A stretch of 64,000 bases of DNA from Faecalibacterium prausnitzii (GCF_019967995.1 NZ_CP065377.1:2666001-2730000), one strand, 5' to 3'; counted from the first letter of the stretch, positions 8,967 through 18,286 are shown. Numbers and translations are program-made. Notes: generated by a model not told the origin, from the sequence alone.

Positions 8967-9863
8967 TCAGATCGAAAGCAATTCCAGAAGATAATTCCAC
9001 GCGGCGGTCTTTTCCGCTCCGCTGCGGAAGACAAGGCAGGCGTAATTATAGAGCCTCGGCCGCAGCGAGAAGGGGGACACCGGATCCCGCGGCGAAAAGC
9101 ATCTCCGCGGGACGATAGCGGCACCGTATCCGTTGCAGACCATCTGGTACAGGATGTTGGTGTTGGAGCTTTGGAAGATGACCTTCGGGTGGACGCCCGC
9201 GTGCTGGAACAGTTGTTGCAGCACCGGGTAATAGGACATCTCCTCGCTCGGCATCATAAAGGGCAGGTCGTCCAGCCGCCGCAGCGGCAGGCCGGGCAGC
9301 TCGGCTCCCGCCGTCAGGGCGGAGGCGTCGTACCCCAGCGGGTACTGGTCCGGCAGCACGACGATCAGCTCTGAGCTTCGCTTGACGATGTGCTCTGCCG
9401 GGCAGGCGTCCGGATCCGGCAGGCTGCAAAGGGCAAAATCCACGTTGCCTTCCTGCACGAGACGGAGCGCCTCCTGATTGTAGCTCTCCACGAACTGAAG
9501 CTGCACCGCCGGGAACCGGCCGGTGAAGGCCCCGAAGAGCCGGGCAAAGATCTGCGCGCCGCCGCCGGGCGTTCCCGCCACCCGTAGGCAGGGCACCTCG
9601 CCGCCGCCCAGATTCGCCAGCGCCGCTGCCGTGCGCTGCTGTACCGACAGCATCCGGCGGGAGCCGTTCAGATAGATCTGCCCTGCGGGGGTCAGGGTGA
9701 TGCCTTTGCGGCTGCGGAGGACCAGCCGGGTGCCCAACTGCTCTTCCAGATTGTCCAGCCAGCCGCAAAGCCCCGGCTGCGACACCCCCAGCCGCCGGGC
9801 CGCCCCGGTAAAGGAACCCTCCTGCGCCAGCGCGATGATATACTGCTGTGATGTGAGGTTCAA
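8967..9863 (-). CDS. LysR-family transcriptional regulator (TTG start)
   Basis: 298 aa from a TTG at 9863, preceded by AGGAGG at 9-base spacing. No in-frame ATG lies close upstream, and a longer reading would add an unrelated leader. The HTH (about residues 3-60: IALAQEGSFTGAARRLGVSQP) and effector domain are typical of LysR. It is divergent from the permease at 10048 with a 184-bp shared promoter region, the classic arrangement for a LysR regulator of that neighbour. It is related only distantly to the adjacent LysR gene. Confidence 0.85.
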   Translation of the reverse strand: MNLTSQQYIIALAQEGSFTGAARRLGVSQPGLCGWLDNLEEQLGTRLVLRSRKGITLTPAGQIYLNGSRRMLSVQQRTAAALANLGGGEVPCLRVAGTPGGGAQIFARLFGAFTGRFPAVQLQFVESYNQEALRLVQEGNVDFALCSLPDPDACPAEHIVKRSSELIVVLPDQYPLGYDASALTAGAELPGLPLRRLDDLPFMMPSEEMSYYPVLQQLFQHAGVHPKVIFQSSNTNILYQMVCNGYGAAIVPRRCFSPRDPVSPFSLRPRLYNYACLVFRSGAEKTAAWNYLLELLSI

Positions 9864-10047
9864 GGCTGCATTCCTCCTGTTATAATTTCTGCTTATAGTA
9901 TACATCGCTTTTTCCGGCTTGAAAAGAGTCGGAAGATAAAATACACTAATGTTACCAACAGTTGCATGCAAAAATGAGTCGAAAATCCCAAGCAAACTCC
10001 GGAGAAGAATAACCAAAACCGATGAATGTCAAAGGAGTGAATCTGTT

Positions 10048-11328
10048 ATGAGTATCCATCTGATCCTGACCCTTGTCACATTGCTTGTGGTCGTGATCAT
10101 GTTCCTGAGCGGCAAGTTCAATTTCGGCTGGATCGGCATGTTCTGTGCCACGTTCCTGTGCGCCACCGGTGTGCTGAGCTTCAAGGACGCATACGCCAAC
10201 TTCGCCAGCACCAACGTTGTCATGGTCGGTGCCATGTTCATTCTGGCCGGTGCGCTGGGCAAGACCACCTTGGTCGATCATGTCCGCAACTGGATCATGA
10301 GCAAGGGCACCAGCGGCCGTTCCATCGTCTTCCTGTACCTGCTGGGTTCCATCCTGCTGACCCAGCTCGTCAGCCCCTTGGGCGTCATCGCCATGCTGCT
10401 GCCCCTGACCGCAGCCTTGGACGAGAACTCCCCCGTGCAGCCTTCCCAGCTTCTGTACCCCGGCGCTGTCTGCTCCCACGCTTCTCAGGCGATGCTGCCG
10501 GTCGGCGCCGGCCTGACCTACTTCGTCACGGCCAACGCCCTGATGGAGGCCAACGGTGCCGAGCAGCGCTTTACCATGTTCGATAAGTCCGCCGTGGTCT
10601 TCGTTCCCGCTCTGGTGGCGTTCCTGTACATGGCTTTTATCGGCTGGAAGCACTTCCCCGTCATCAAGATCGACGCGGCCAAGATCGACGAGAGCCGCGC
10701 CGGTAAGGCGAAGAAGATCGACCCCAAGACGGAAAAGGTCATCTACATCGTCTTCATCCTGACCATGATCGCCATCTGCTTCAACAGCTATCTGCCCTTC
10801 CCCATGTACATCATCCCCATCATCGCGGACCTGATCCTCGGTGCGCTTGGCTGCATCAACATGAAGGAAGCCAAACAGTATGTCAACTTTGAAACCATCC
10901 TGATGCTGGCGGGCCTGCTCTGCTTGGCGACTGCGATGCAGCAGACCGGTGCAGCCGATCTGGTGGCAGAGTTCATCGTCAAGGCACTGGGCGGCAACCC
11001 CTCGCCGCTGGCCATCATGATCGCCTTCTATGTCGTCGGCGCGACCCTGACCCAGATCATGAGCAACACGGCGACCTACAACGTCCTGATCCCGCTGGCC
11101 ATCATCACCTGTGTGAGCCGTGGTGTGGATCCCCGCGGTGTCGTCCTTGCCATCTCCTGCGGTACCACCGGCGCAATGCTGACCCCCATGTCTTCTCCCT
11201 CGATCGCCATCGCCTTCGGCGCGGGCGGTTACAAGATCAAGGACGTCTTCCTTGCCTGCCTGCCGCTGTGGTTCCTGTATGGCATCACCGTCATCATTAT
11301 GGCAAATTTCCGCTTCCCCATGGTATAA
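10048..11328 (+). CDS. SLC13/CitM-like permease
   Basis: 426 aa from the ATG at 10048, which has AAAGGAG at 10031-10037; the upstream in-frame extension (to 9949) is charged and not membrane-like. About 10-12 membrane segments, with a basic cytoplasmic loop near residues 205-232. Same transporter clan as the genes at 1 and 1199 but more diverged. It pairs with the enolase-superfamily enzyme 33 bp downstream and faces a LysR gene, so it likely imports that enzyme's sugar-acid substrate. Confidence 0.82.
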   Translation: MSIHLILTLVTLLVVVIMFLSGKFNFGWIGMFCATFLCATGVLSFKDAYANFASTNVVMVGAMFILAGALGKTTLVDHVRNWIMSKGTSGRSIVFLYLLGSILLTQLVSPLGVIAMLLPLTAALDENSPVQPSQLLYPGAVCSHASQAMLPVGAGLTYFVTANALMEANGAEQRFTMFDKSAVVFVPALVAFLYMAFIGWKHFPVIKIDAAKIDESRAGKAKKIDPKTEKVIYIVFILTMIAICFNSYLPFPMYIIPIIADLILGALGCINMKEAKQYVNFETILMLAGLLCLATAMQQTGAADLVAEFIVKALGGNPSPLAIMIAFYVVGATLTQIMSNTATYNVLIPLAIITCVSRGVDPRGVVLAISCGTTGAMLTPMSSPSIAIAFGAGGYKIKDVFLACLPLWFLYGITVIIMANFRFPMV

Positions 11329-11361
11329 TCCCTGTATGACACTGTAGAAGAGGTACATCAC

Positions 11362-12513
11362 ATGAAGATCACTGAAGTCACGACGTATTCCGTTCATACC
11401 ACCCAGTTCCGTAATTTCAACTTTGTCCGGATCGACACCGACGAGGGCGTCCACGGCGTGGGCGAGCTGTTCTGCATCGGTGCCGACAAGGCCACGGCCG
11501 AGATGGTCAAGTATGTCTCCGAGTGGGTCGTCGGCATGGACCCGCTGGACCGGGAGCGGATCCAGAAGCGGATCCTGAACTACTCTCGCTTTCCCGGCGG
11601 CAGCATCCTTTATACGGCGGCCAGCGCCATCGATCTGGCGCTGTGGGACATTGCCGGAAAGATCGCCAACCTGCCGGTGTACAAGATGGTGGGCGCTGTG
11701 CGGGACCGCGTGCCCGTTTACTGCCACACCATGGGCAAGGACAGCAAGGCCGCGCTGGAAATGTTGCAGCCCAAGATCGAGAAGTATGGCTACAAGGCCT
11801 GCAAGGTCGGCGTGAAGGGCCTCGGCTACTTCCCCAACGGTTCCGCCGAAGCACGCCTCGTGGAGATGTTTGAGGGGATGCGGAACGCCCTTGGTCCCGA
11901 TTTTGAGATCGGCATCGACATGCAGAGCAAGATCTATGAGCCGCGGGAGGGCCGCCGAGTGGCGAACCTGATCGAACCCTACCGTCCCTTCTTTGTGGAG
12001 GAGCCGATCCGCCCGGACAATCTGGAAGCATGGACCGAAATGGCGCAGGGCCTGAACGTTCCGCTGGCCACCGGCGAGCAGATCTTCGACCCCTATACGT
12101 GGGAGCGCCTGCTGGCGCTGCACGCCGTGGATCTGCTGCAGCCGGACATCCTGCTCTGCGGCGGCTTCACCGGGATGCGGAAGATCGCCGCCATGGCAGA
12201 ACCCAGTTTCCGCAAGCTCAGCCCCCACAACCCGCTCAGCACGCTGGCAAACTGCATCAACGTCCACTTCTGCATGTGCACCTACAACACCACCTTCCTT
12301 GAGAACGAGCCGCGGGAAGAGGGGCTGGACGCCGAGCTGGTCACCGATGTGCTGAAGGTGAAGGACGGTTTCATCACCCCCAACGACAAGCCGGGCTGGG
12401 GCATGGATCTGGACTACGACTTCATCGAAAAGCACGAGCCGATCGTCTGGAGCCGCGTCAAGCTGGATTCTCCCACGGCCTACACGCTGGGCGGCGCACC
12501 CCACATCATGTAA
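11362..12513 (+). CDS. Mandelate racemase/muconate lactonizing enzyme family sugar-acid dehydratase
   Basis: 383 aa. Capping domain about 1-115, then the barrel with metal ligands at D186 (IGIDMQ), E213/E214 (FFVEEP) and E239 (TGEQ), and a candidate base at H289 (SPHNPLS). This pattern resembles the galactonate/mannonate dehydratase branch. The position after the first metal ligand carries Gln (DMQSK) rather than the His of DgoD-like enzymes, so the exact substrate is open. Operon partner of the permease at 10048. Family certain, reaction (acid-sugar dehydration) probable. Confidence 0.85.
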   Translation: MKITEVTTYSVHTTQFRNFNFVRIDTDEGVHGVGELFCIGADKATAEMVKYVSEWVVGMDPLDRERIQKRILNYSRFPGGSILYTAASAIDLALWDIAGKIANLPVYKMVGAVRDRVPVYCHTMGKDSKAALEMLQPKIEKYGYKACKVGVKGLGYFPNGSAEARLVEMFEGMRNALGPDFEIGIDMQSKIYEPREGRRVANLIEPYRPFFVEEPIRPDNLEAWTEMAQGLNVPLATGEQIFDPYTWERLLALHAVDLLQPDILLCGGFTGMRKIAAMAEPSFRKLSPHNPLSTLANCINVHFCMCTYNTTFLENEPREEGLDAELVTDVLKVKDGFITPNDKPGWGMDLDYDFIEKHEPIVWSRVKLDSPTAYTLGGAPHIM

Positions 12514-12561
12514 CCATTTCCCCGCGATCGCTTTTCTGAAACGAACGGCAGATTGTCTCCA

Positions 12562-12617
12562 AACAACAAAATCCGGGAGGTCCTCTCGCACAGGATCCTC
12601 CCGGATTTTGTTGTTTT
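12562..12617. terminator. Bidirectional terminator between convergent genes
   Basis: A long stem of AACAACAAAATCCGGGAG against CTCCCGGATTTTGTTGTT. Sequence on both sides is A/T-rich, so it can end transcription of the dehydratase (rightward) and of the PrpR-like gene (leftward). Confidence 0.88.
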
Positions 12618-12622
12618 CAGGT

Positions 12623-14527
12623 TCAGCAGTTGTATTCCGGCTTGATGTCGAACTTCTTCAGATACCGCCAGAGGGTGGTCTTGCTGACCCCCAGCTCGTC
12701 GGCGATCTTCTGCCGGTTGCCGTGGTATTTTTTGAGCAGGGCGGCGATCTCCACCGCCTTCTGATCCTTGTAGAGGACGATCTGCTCGGTGCCCGGCAGC
12801 ATCCGGGGCGTCACCTGCTCCAACTGCTGCCGGAGGAAGACCTCGTCGATGTTCCGCTTCCGGGTCAGGAGGACCAGACGCTCACAGACGCTGCACAACT
12901 GGTCCAAGTTGCCCGGCCACTCGTAGTCCAGCAGGTAGTCTCTGGCTCCCTGCGTCAGGTGGACGTAGCGCTTGTATTTTTCCTGCCAGTCGTCCAGATA
13001 AAGCTCGGTCCAGCCGAGGATATCGGCCCGGCGGCGGCGCAGCGGCAGCACCTCCAGACTCAGGACGCTGAGCGCATAGTAGAGGTCGCTGCGGAACTCC
13101 CCCTTCTCCACACGGGAGATCAGGTTCACGGCGCTGGATGCAATGACCCGGACGTTGGCCGCCACCGGTCGGGACGGGCCGTTGTGGAGGAAGCGGCCCC
13201 GGATCAGGCAGAGCAGCTTGTACTGGGTCTCCGGCGGCAGCATTTCCACATGGCTGAGATAAAGGGTGCCGTCCTGCGCCATTTCGGCGTAGCTGTCCAC
13301 TGTGGAGTCCTTCCGGACGGTGTAGTTGCCGAACAGCATATTGTCCAGCGTTTCCGGCAGCCATGCGCTGCAGTCGATGGTCACGAAGGCGTTGTTGTGC
13401 ACAAGGCTTTCGTTGTGGATGCACTGGGCAAGGATGTTCTTGCCGCTGCCGGTCTCGCCGGTCAGGAGGACGGGCGCGGAGAATTTGCTGATCCGCTTGG
13501 CCAGATCCAGCATGCTGCGGGTCTCCGGGGACTCACAGATCATATTCTCGAAGCTGTACCGGGCCACGAAGCCCCGCTGATACAGCTCCCGGCGCATCTC
13601 GCTGTCCATTTCGATCAAGCGCTGGCCTTCCTGAAACGTCAGGACAGCGCCCTCGATCTGGCTGTCCACCAGAATGGGGGCGATGTTGACCACCACCGCC
13701 TTGTGGTTGATGTCCAGCACGAAGGCGTAAGCCTCCTGCCCCCCGATCAGAGCGTTGTCCAGCACGTTCTGGTTCAGGTTGGGCAGGATCTCGGAGATCG
13801 GCCGGCCCAGCAGCGTGTCAGCGGGGTGTTCCAGCAGGTTGTAGCTGATCCGGTTCACCCGGCGGATGATTCCTTCCCGGTCCACCTGCACGATGCCGCT
13901 GAAGGTGTAGTTCAGCAGGGCGTTGATCTCGGCGCTGTTCCGCTTTTCCAAATCGATGGCGTAGGCCACGCGGGCCGCCACGGTCAGGGCGTTGCGCAGG
14001 CTTTCCACGCCGGAAGGAATGAACTTATAGGGCAGTTTTTCCCGCCGAGCATTCTCGCAGACGATATCGCCGCCGATGACGGCATTGCATCCGTCGGAAA
14101 AGGCACGCACGGCGGCAGCGGCCAGCTCATCGTTCTGCTCCACCATATACAGGTCCAGATCGATGCCGAACAGCCGGTCGAACTGGGAAGTGTCGCTGAA
14201 CATATTGGAAAGCCCGATCAGCCCGATGCGGGGGCAGGGAAGCCCCAGCTCCTCCTTGAGTTCCAGTACCACACTGGCCAGCTCCTGCTGGGACACGCTG
14301 ATCTCCACCAGCGGCAGCTTGACGCTCCGCTTGATGGCGCGGGCCTGCACGCCGCGCGCCACGATCAGATCGCACCCCTGCTGTTCCAGCTCGCCGGCCC
14401 GCCGGACGGCCTGATCGGTCTGGATGGATTCGATCGCCATCAGGGAGATGGAGGGAAATTCACCGGTCAGGGATTTTGCAATGGTGCTCATCTCCTGATT
14501 CGGAACCAAAACTGCAACCTTTGCCAT
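12623..14527 (-). CDS. PrpR-like regulator with degenerate AAA+ domain
   Basis: 634 aa. Order: PrpR_N effector domain (about 5-185), PAS (about 200-300), AAA+ (about 325-555), Fis-type HTH (about 590-630: NRQKIADELGVSKTTLW). Walker A is intact (GETGSGK, 357-363). The sigma-54-contacting GAFTGA loop is absent, replaced by FGNYTVRKDSTVD around 399-411. Walker B reads TLYLSHVE (421-428) in place of the usual LFLDE. It therefore probably does not drive sigma-54 promoters and may act as a ligand-responsive activator or repressor. Position beside garR suggests control of aldarate genes. Confidence 0.85.
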   Translation of the reverse strand: MAKVAVLVPNQEMSTIAKSLTGEFPSISLMAIESIQTDQAVRRAGELEQQGCDLIVARGVQARAIKRSVKLPLVEISVSQQELASVVLELKEELGLPCPRIGLIGLSNMFSDTSQFDRLFGIDLDLYMVEQNDELAAAAVRAFSDGCNAVIGGDIVCENARREKLPYKFIPSGVESLRNALTVAARVAYAIDLEKRNSAEINALLNYTFSGIVQVDREGIIRRVNRISYNLLEHPADTLLGRPISEILPNLNQNVLDNALIGGQEAYAFVLDINHKAVVVNIAPILVDSQIEGAVLTFQEGQRLIEMDSEMRRELYQRGFVARYSFENMICESPETRSMLDLAKRISKFSAPVLLTGETGSGKNILAQCIHNESLVHNNAFVTIDCSAWLPETLDNMLFGNYTVRKDSTVDSYAEMAQDGTLYLSHVEMLPPETQYKLLCLIRGRFLHNGPSRPVAANVRVIASSAVNLISRVEKGEFRSDLYYALSVLSLEVLPLRRRRADILGWTELYLDDWQEKYKRYVHLTQGARDYLLDYEWPGNLDQLCSVCERLVLLTRKRNIDEVFLRQQLEQVTPRMLPGTEQIVLYKDQKAVEIAALLKKYHGNRQKIADELGVSKTTLWRYLKKFDIKPEYNC

Positions 14528-14570
14528 GAAAGCATCTCCTTCTTATCATGATGCTGTGAAAACAAAGATC

Positions 14571-14596
14571 GGCGGCCCGTAAGACCGGGCCGCCGA
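14571..14596 (-). terminator. Terminator of garR
   Basis: A 10-bp GC stem (CGGCGGCCCG with CGGGCCGCCG) with a 6-base loop. Read leftward it is followed by ATCTTTGTTTT. It separates garR from the PrpR-like gene on the same strand. Confidence 0.75.
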
Positions 14597-14674
14597 CCGC
14601 GACTCTGCCGTTTTCCGGGATCGGTCCGATCCCAGAAATATCATAGCAGAAATTCATTCAAAAGAAAAGAGGGA

Positions 14675-15562
14675 TCAACGGCCGATCTGGATGCCGGTCA
14701 GAGCCTCGTAATACTGTGCGATGGCGCTGTGGTCGGCCTGACCCTTGCCGTGGTTGTGCAGCCACTGCAGGATCTCCTGAACCTCAGCCGTCATGGGGAC
14801 GGGTGCGCCCACGGAGTGTGCGCAGTCCAGAGCGTTGTTCAGATCCTTGATGTGCAGGTCGATCTTGAAGCCGGGCTTGTCGTTGCCTTCGATCATCATG
14901 GGAGCCTTTGCATTCATGACGGTGGAGCCTGCCAGACCGCCCTTGATGGCTTGGAACACCAGCTCAGGGTCCACACCGGCCTTGTGAGCCAGAGTCAGAG
15001 CCTCGGCCAGAGCCTGAATGTTGCAGGCCACGATGATCTGGTTGGCCAGCTTGGTGGTGTTGCCTGCGCCCACATCGCCGCAGCGGACGACCGATGCGCC
15101 CATGGTCTCCAGCAGAGGCTTGTATGCGTCAAAGACTTCCTGCTTGCCGCCGACCATGAAGCTCAGGGTGCCGTCGATGGCCTTGGGCTCGCCGCCGGAA
15201 ACGGGAGCGTCCAGCATCTCAACGCCCTTCTCGGCCAGAGCGGAGGAGATCTCCTTGGAAGCAACGGGGTTGATGGAGCTCATATCGATAAAGACCTGAC
15301 CCTTGTGCATGAAGTTTGCAACACCGGTCTCAGGAGTCAGCATGACGCTCTTGACATGGGGGGAGTTGGGCAGCATGGTCAGCACGACATCGCACTGCTC
15401 GCCGATCTCCTGATTGGTGGCAGCCTTTGCGCCGCAGGCCACAACCTCGTCCACAGCAACCTTGTTGAGGTCGCTGACCAGCAGATCGGGGTAACCCTTC
15501 TTCAGAATGTTCTTTGCCATGGGCTTGCCCATGATACCCAGACCGATCAGACCGATTTTCAT
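14675..15562 (-). CDS. garR: 2-hydroxy-3-oxopropionate (tartronate semialdehyde) reductase
   Basis: 295 aa from the ATG at 15562, with GGAGG upstream. Rossmann start GLIGLGIMGKPMAKN, then the beta-hydroxyacid dehydrogenase signature DAPVSGGEPKAIDGTLS and the catalytic Lys in GNTTKLANQ. This reduces tartronate semialdehyde to D-glycerate with NAD(P)H, the third pathway step after dehydration and aldol cleavage. The open frame continues upstream to 15859, but that stretch is promoter sequence. Divergent from the aldo/keto reductase, sharing a 296-bp control region. Confidence 0.92.
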   Translation of the reverse strand: MKIGLIGLGIMGKPMAKNILKKGYPDLLVSDLNKVAVDEVVACGAKAATNQEIGEQCDVVLTMLPNSPHVKSVMLTPETGVANFMHKGQVFIDMSSINPVASKEISSALAEKGVEMLDAPVSGGEPKAIDGTLSFMVGGKQEVFDAYKPLLETMGASVVRCGDVGAGNTTKLANQIIVACNIQALAEALTLAHKAGVDPELVFQAIKGGLAGSTVMNAKAPMMIEGNDKPGFKIDLHIKDLNNALDCAHSVGAPVPMTAEVQEILQWLHNHGKGQADHSAIAQYYEALTGIQIGR

Positions 15563-15858
15563 AAAACAGTACCTCCGTATTTGATAGTTGATCAATATTT
15601 TCAGAATCCGGCCTGTTGCGGATTCTATTCGACTGGGTACAGTATACCGGGAAATCCGTCCCGGAACAAGGAACAAAACGCCGAATCCGAGTGCTGCGCT
15701 TTGTGCGTTTTGCAAAAAGGTTCGTTTCTTGAAAAAGAATACGGAATTTTTTGAAATCCAAGTTTCAGATTCTTTCACCTGAGGCTTCGCGGCAATTTGC
15801 CCGCGCGGGTGCTTCGTGCTACAATAAGACCAACAGCCGGAACAGGAGGTTCGATGCA
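15563..15858. promoter_or_regulatory. Divergent promoter region garR / aldo-keto reductase
   Basis: 296 bp without a gene, AT-rich near 15710-15770. A TTTTTTGAAAT motif here recurs near 17192-17203 upstream of the DapA-family gene, so a shared regulator is possible, but two occurrences are weak evidence. Confidence 0.45.
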
Positions 15859-16707
15859 ATGATTTTTACGACGCAAAGCGGCCAGTCGGTCGGCCCCATC
15901 GGTCAGGGAACATGGTATCTGGGGGAGGACCCTAGTCTGTTCCCGGAAGAATACAAGGCGCTGCGCACCGGTGTGGAGGCGGGGATGAACCTGATCGATA
16001 CCGCCGAAATGTACGGTGACGGCGCAGCCGAGGAGCTGGTCGGCTTCTCCATTCAGGGAATGGACCGCAGCAAGCTCTTCCTTGTCAGCAAGGTGTACCC
16101 GTTCAATGCGGGGCAGCGGCATATCTTCACCAGTTGTGAGGACTCGCTGCGCCGGATGAAGACGGATTATCTGGATCTATATCTGCTGCACTGGCGCGGC
16201 AGCATCCCCCTGCGGGAGACCGTCGAATGCATGGAAGAGCTGAAAGCGAAAGGCCGCATCCGGGAATGGGGCGTTTCCAATCTGGACACGGCCGATATGC
16301 AGGAGCTGTTCGCTAAGCCGGACGGCACGCACTGTGCCGCCGAGCAGGTCCTTTATAATGTGAGCAGCCGGGGCATCGAGTACGATCTGCTGCCCCTGAT
16401 GCAGCAGCATCAGATCCCTGTCATGGCCTACTGCCCGCTGGCGCAGGCCGGGCAGCTGCGCCGGGGCCTGATGCGTCACCCTACCCTGCAGGCCCTTGCC
16501 GGGCAGCACCATGCCACCGTGCCGCAGATCATGCTGGCCTTCCTGCTGGCCCGTCCGGGGGTGATCCCCATCCCCCGCACCGGCCGTGCCGAGCACACGC
16601 TGCAGAACGCCCGCGCCGCAGAGATCCGTCTGTCCGCCGAAGAGCTTGCCCTGCTGGACAAGGCCTTTGCTCCGCCGCAGCGGAAGGTCCGTCTCGAAAT
16701 CGTCTGA
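15859..16707 (+). CDS. Aldo/keto reductase
   Basis: 282 aa (the family is usually 280-330) from the ATG at 15859 behind AGGAGG. The catalytic tetrad can be read: D and Y in LIDTAEMYG, K in LVSKVYP, H in LLHWRG. The C-terminal NADP(H)-binding piece is IPIPRTGRAEH. It reduces an aldehyde or ketone with NADPH. In this cluster it could reduce a uronate or sugar-acid semialdehyde, but the substrate is not determinable. First gene of a rightward cluster running to the glycerate kinase. Confidence 0.88.
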   Translation: MIFTTQSGQSVGPIGQGTWYLGEDPSLFPEEYKALRTGVEAGMNLIDTAEMYGDGAAEELVGFSIQGMDRSKLFLVSKVYPFNAGQRHIFTSCEDSLRRMKTDYLDLYLLHWRGSIPLRETVECMEELKAKGRIREWGVSNLDTADMQELFAKPDGTHCAAEQVLYNVSSRGIEYDLLPLMQQHQIPVMAYCPLAQAGQLRRGLMRHPTLQALAGQHHATVPQIMLAFLLARPGVIPIPRTGRAEHTLQNARAAEIRLSAEELALLDKAFAPPQRKVRLEIV

Positions 16708-16723
16708 TACAGGAGGTTTTATT

Positions 16724-17152
16724 ATGGAGTATCGCAAATTCGGTTCCACTTACATTCTGCGCATCGACCGCGGCGAGGAGATCCTTGCCTCCATCACCAC
16801 CCTGTGCAACGCCGAAAAGATCCGGCTGGGCAGCGTCAGCGGCATCGGTGCCGTCGGCGAGGTGACCCTCGGCGTCTTCAACCGGGAAAAGTTTGCTTAC
16901 GAGTCCACCACCTATACCGGCGACTACGAGATCGCATCCTGCTCCGGCACCATCACCACCAAGGAGGGGGAGACGTACCTCCACATCCATATGGCGGTCG
17001 GAAATGCCGTGAAGGACGAGTGCCACGGCGGACACCTGAACCGCGCCGTTGTCAGCCTGACCGGTGAGTTCGTCATCCAGCAGCTGGACGGCACCGTCGA
17101 GCGGGAGTATTCCCCGGAAGTCGGGCTGAATCTGTTCAAGTTTTCGGAATGA
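16724..17152 (+). CDS. PPC/DUF296-domain protein
   Basis: 142 aa, a single PPC (DUF296) domain: LRIDRGEEI start, SVSGIGAVGEVTLG centre and the metal-site-like HIHMAVG with GGHL after it. Bacterial single-domain members are trimeric and of unsettled function, sometimes tied to DNA binding by analogy with plant AT-hook proteins. RBS AGGAGG, 16 bp after the aldo/keto reductase, so likely the same transcript. Role in the aldarate pathway unknown. Confidence 0.85.
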   Translation: MEYRKFGSTYILRIDRGEEILASITTLCNAEKIRLGSVSGIGAVGEVTLGVFNREKFAYESTTYTGDYEIASCSGTITTKEGETYLHIHMAVGNAVKDECHGGHLNRAVVSLTGEFVIQQLDGTVEREYSPEVGLNLFKFSE

Positions 17153-17368
17153 CCCGGCGAACGAATCGTTTCAGACATTTCAAACCAAAGATTTCATTTT
17201 TTGAAATTTTTATCTTTCTTCCAGATTCGCCCCGGTTGTTTTGGCTGAATGTCCATTGCAACTCGTTCCGATGCCCGGTAGAATAAAACTGATAAGACCC
17301 TCTTTTTTCTGAAACCCGTCAGCCGCGGGGTCGGCTGATAAAAATATGACCAAACAGGAGTGAATATT

Positions 17369-18286
17369 ATGTACAAGCCTTACGGTATCATCCCTCCCAT
17401 CATCACCCCCTTCGACGAGGAAGGAAAGGTGAACTATGATTCCCTTGCCAAAATGTCGGTCTATCTGGTCGAGAACGGCGTGCACGGCCTGTTCCCGTTC
17501 GGCACCACCGGCGAGTTCTATGCCGTCAGCGACGAAGAATACGTCAAGGCGCTGGAGACGGTCCGCGACGCAGTGAAGGGAATGACCAACTGCTACGGCA
17601 AGCCGATCCAGTTGATGGCCGGCTGCAGCCACATCACCACCCGCGGCGTCATCCGGCTGATCCATCTGGTGGAGCAGGTGGGCGGCTATGATGCCGTCAG
17701 CGTGCTGACCCCCATGTTCGTCAGCCAGACGCAGGATGAGCTGTACCAGTACTACAAGACCATCGCCGAAAGCACGAAGATGCCCGTGCTCATGTACAAC
17801 AATAAGCCCAAGACCAACGTGACCATTGCCCCCGCAACCGTGGCACGTCTGGCAAAGGACTGCCCCAACATCATCGGTGTCAAGGATTCCACCGGCGATA
17901 TGACCAACTGCGAGGAGTATCTTCGCCTGACCGCAGATCAGCGCGACCACTTCAACGTCATGATGGGCCGCGATACCATGATCCACGCCGCCCTTGCCTA
18001 TGGCTGCTCCGGCGCTGTGGCAAGCTGCGCCAACGTGGCCCCCCGCGTGGTGGCCGATATCTACGACAAGTATGTGGCCGGTGATCTGGCCGGTTCTCTG
18101 GAAGCACAGTACCGGCTGGCTCCCCTGCGCATTGCCACCAATATGGGCACCTTCCCCGAAGTCATCAAGGAGAGCCTGAACCTTCTGGGCATCCCGGTGG
18201 GCAAGTGTCTGGACCCCATCCAAGAGCTGAAGCCTGAGGAAAAGGAAAAGCTGCGTCAGGTCCTTGTGGACATGAAGCTGATCTGA
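17369..18286 (+). CDS. DapA-family Schiff-base lyase, probable 5-keto-4-deoxyglucarate aldolase or dehydratase
   Basis: 305 aa from the ATG at 17369, eight bases after CAGGAG. Family marks: GTTGE (about 46-50), active-site Tyr in MYNNKP, Schiff-base Lys in GVKDSTGD. DapA relatives include KDG aldolase and 5-dehydro-4-deoxyglucarate dehydratase. Here garR and glycerate kinase flank it and no GarL gene of the HpcH type is present. Cleavage to pyruvate and tartronate semialdehyde therefore fits the pathway better than the alpha-ketoglutarate route. Family certain, exact reaction inferred. Confidence 0.85.
   Translation: MYKPYGIIPPIITPFDEEGKVNYDSLAKMSVYLVENGVHGLFPFGTTGEFYAVSDEEYVKALETVRDAVKGMTNCYGKPIQLMAGCSHITTRGVIRLIHLVEQVGGYDAVSVLTPMFVSQTQDELYQYYKTIAESTKMPVLMYNNKPKTNVTIAPATVARLAKDCPNIIGVKDSTGDMTNCEEYLRLTADQRDHFNVMMGRDTMIHAALAYGCSGAVASCANVAPRVVADIYDKYVAGDLAGSLEAQYRLAPLRIATNMGTFPEVIKESLNLLGIPVGKCLDPIQELKPEEKEKLRQVLVDMKLI

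Noticed and set aside
9952..12591. 879-codon open frame antisense to permease and MR/MLE enzyme
   Set aside because: Shadow frame spanning two real genes; no RBS and Asp/Gly/His-rich composition.
15563..15859. N-terminal extension of garR (99 extra codons)
   Set aside because: The GarR fold starts at the Met at 15562 with its own RBS; upstream codons are promoter sequence.
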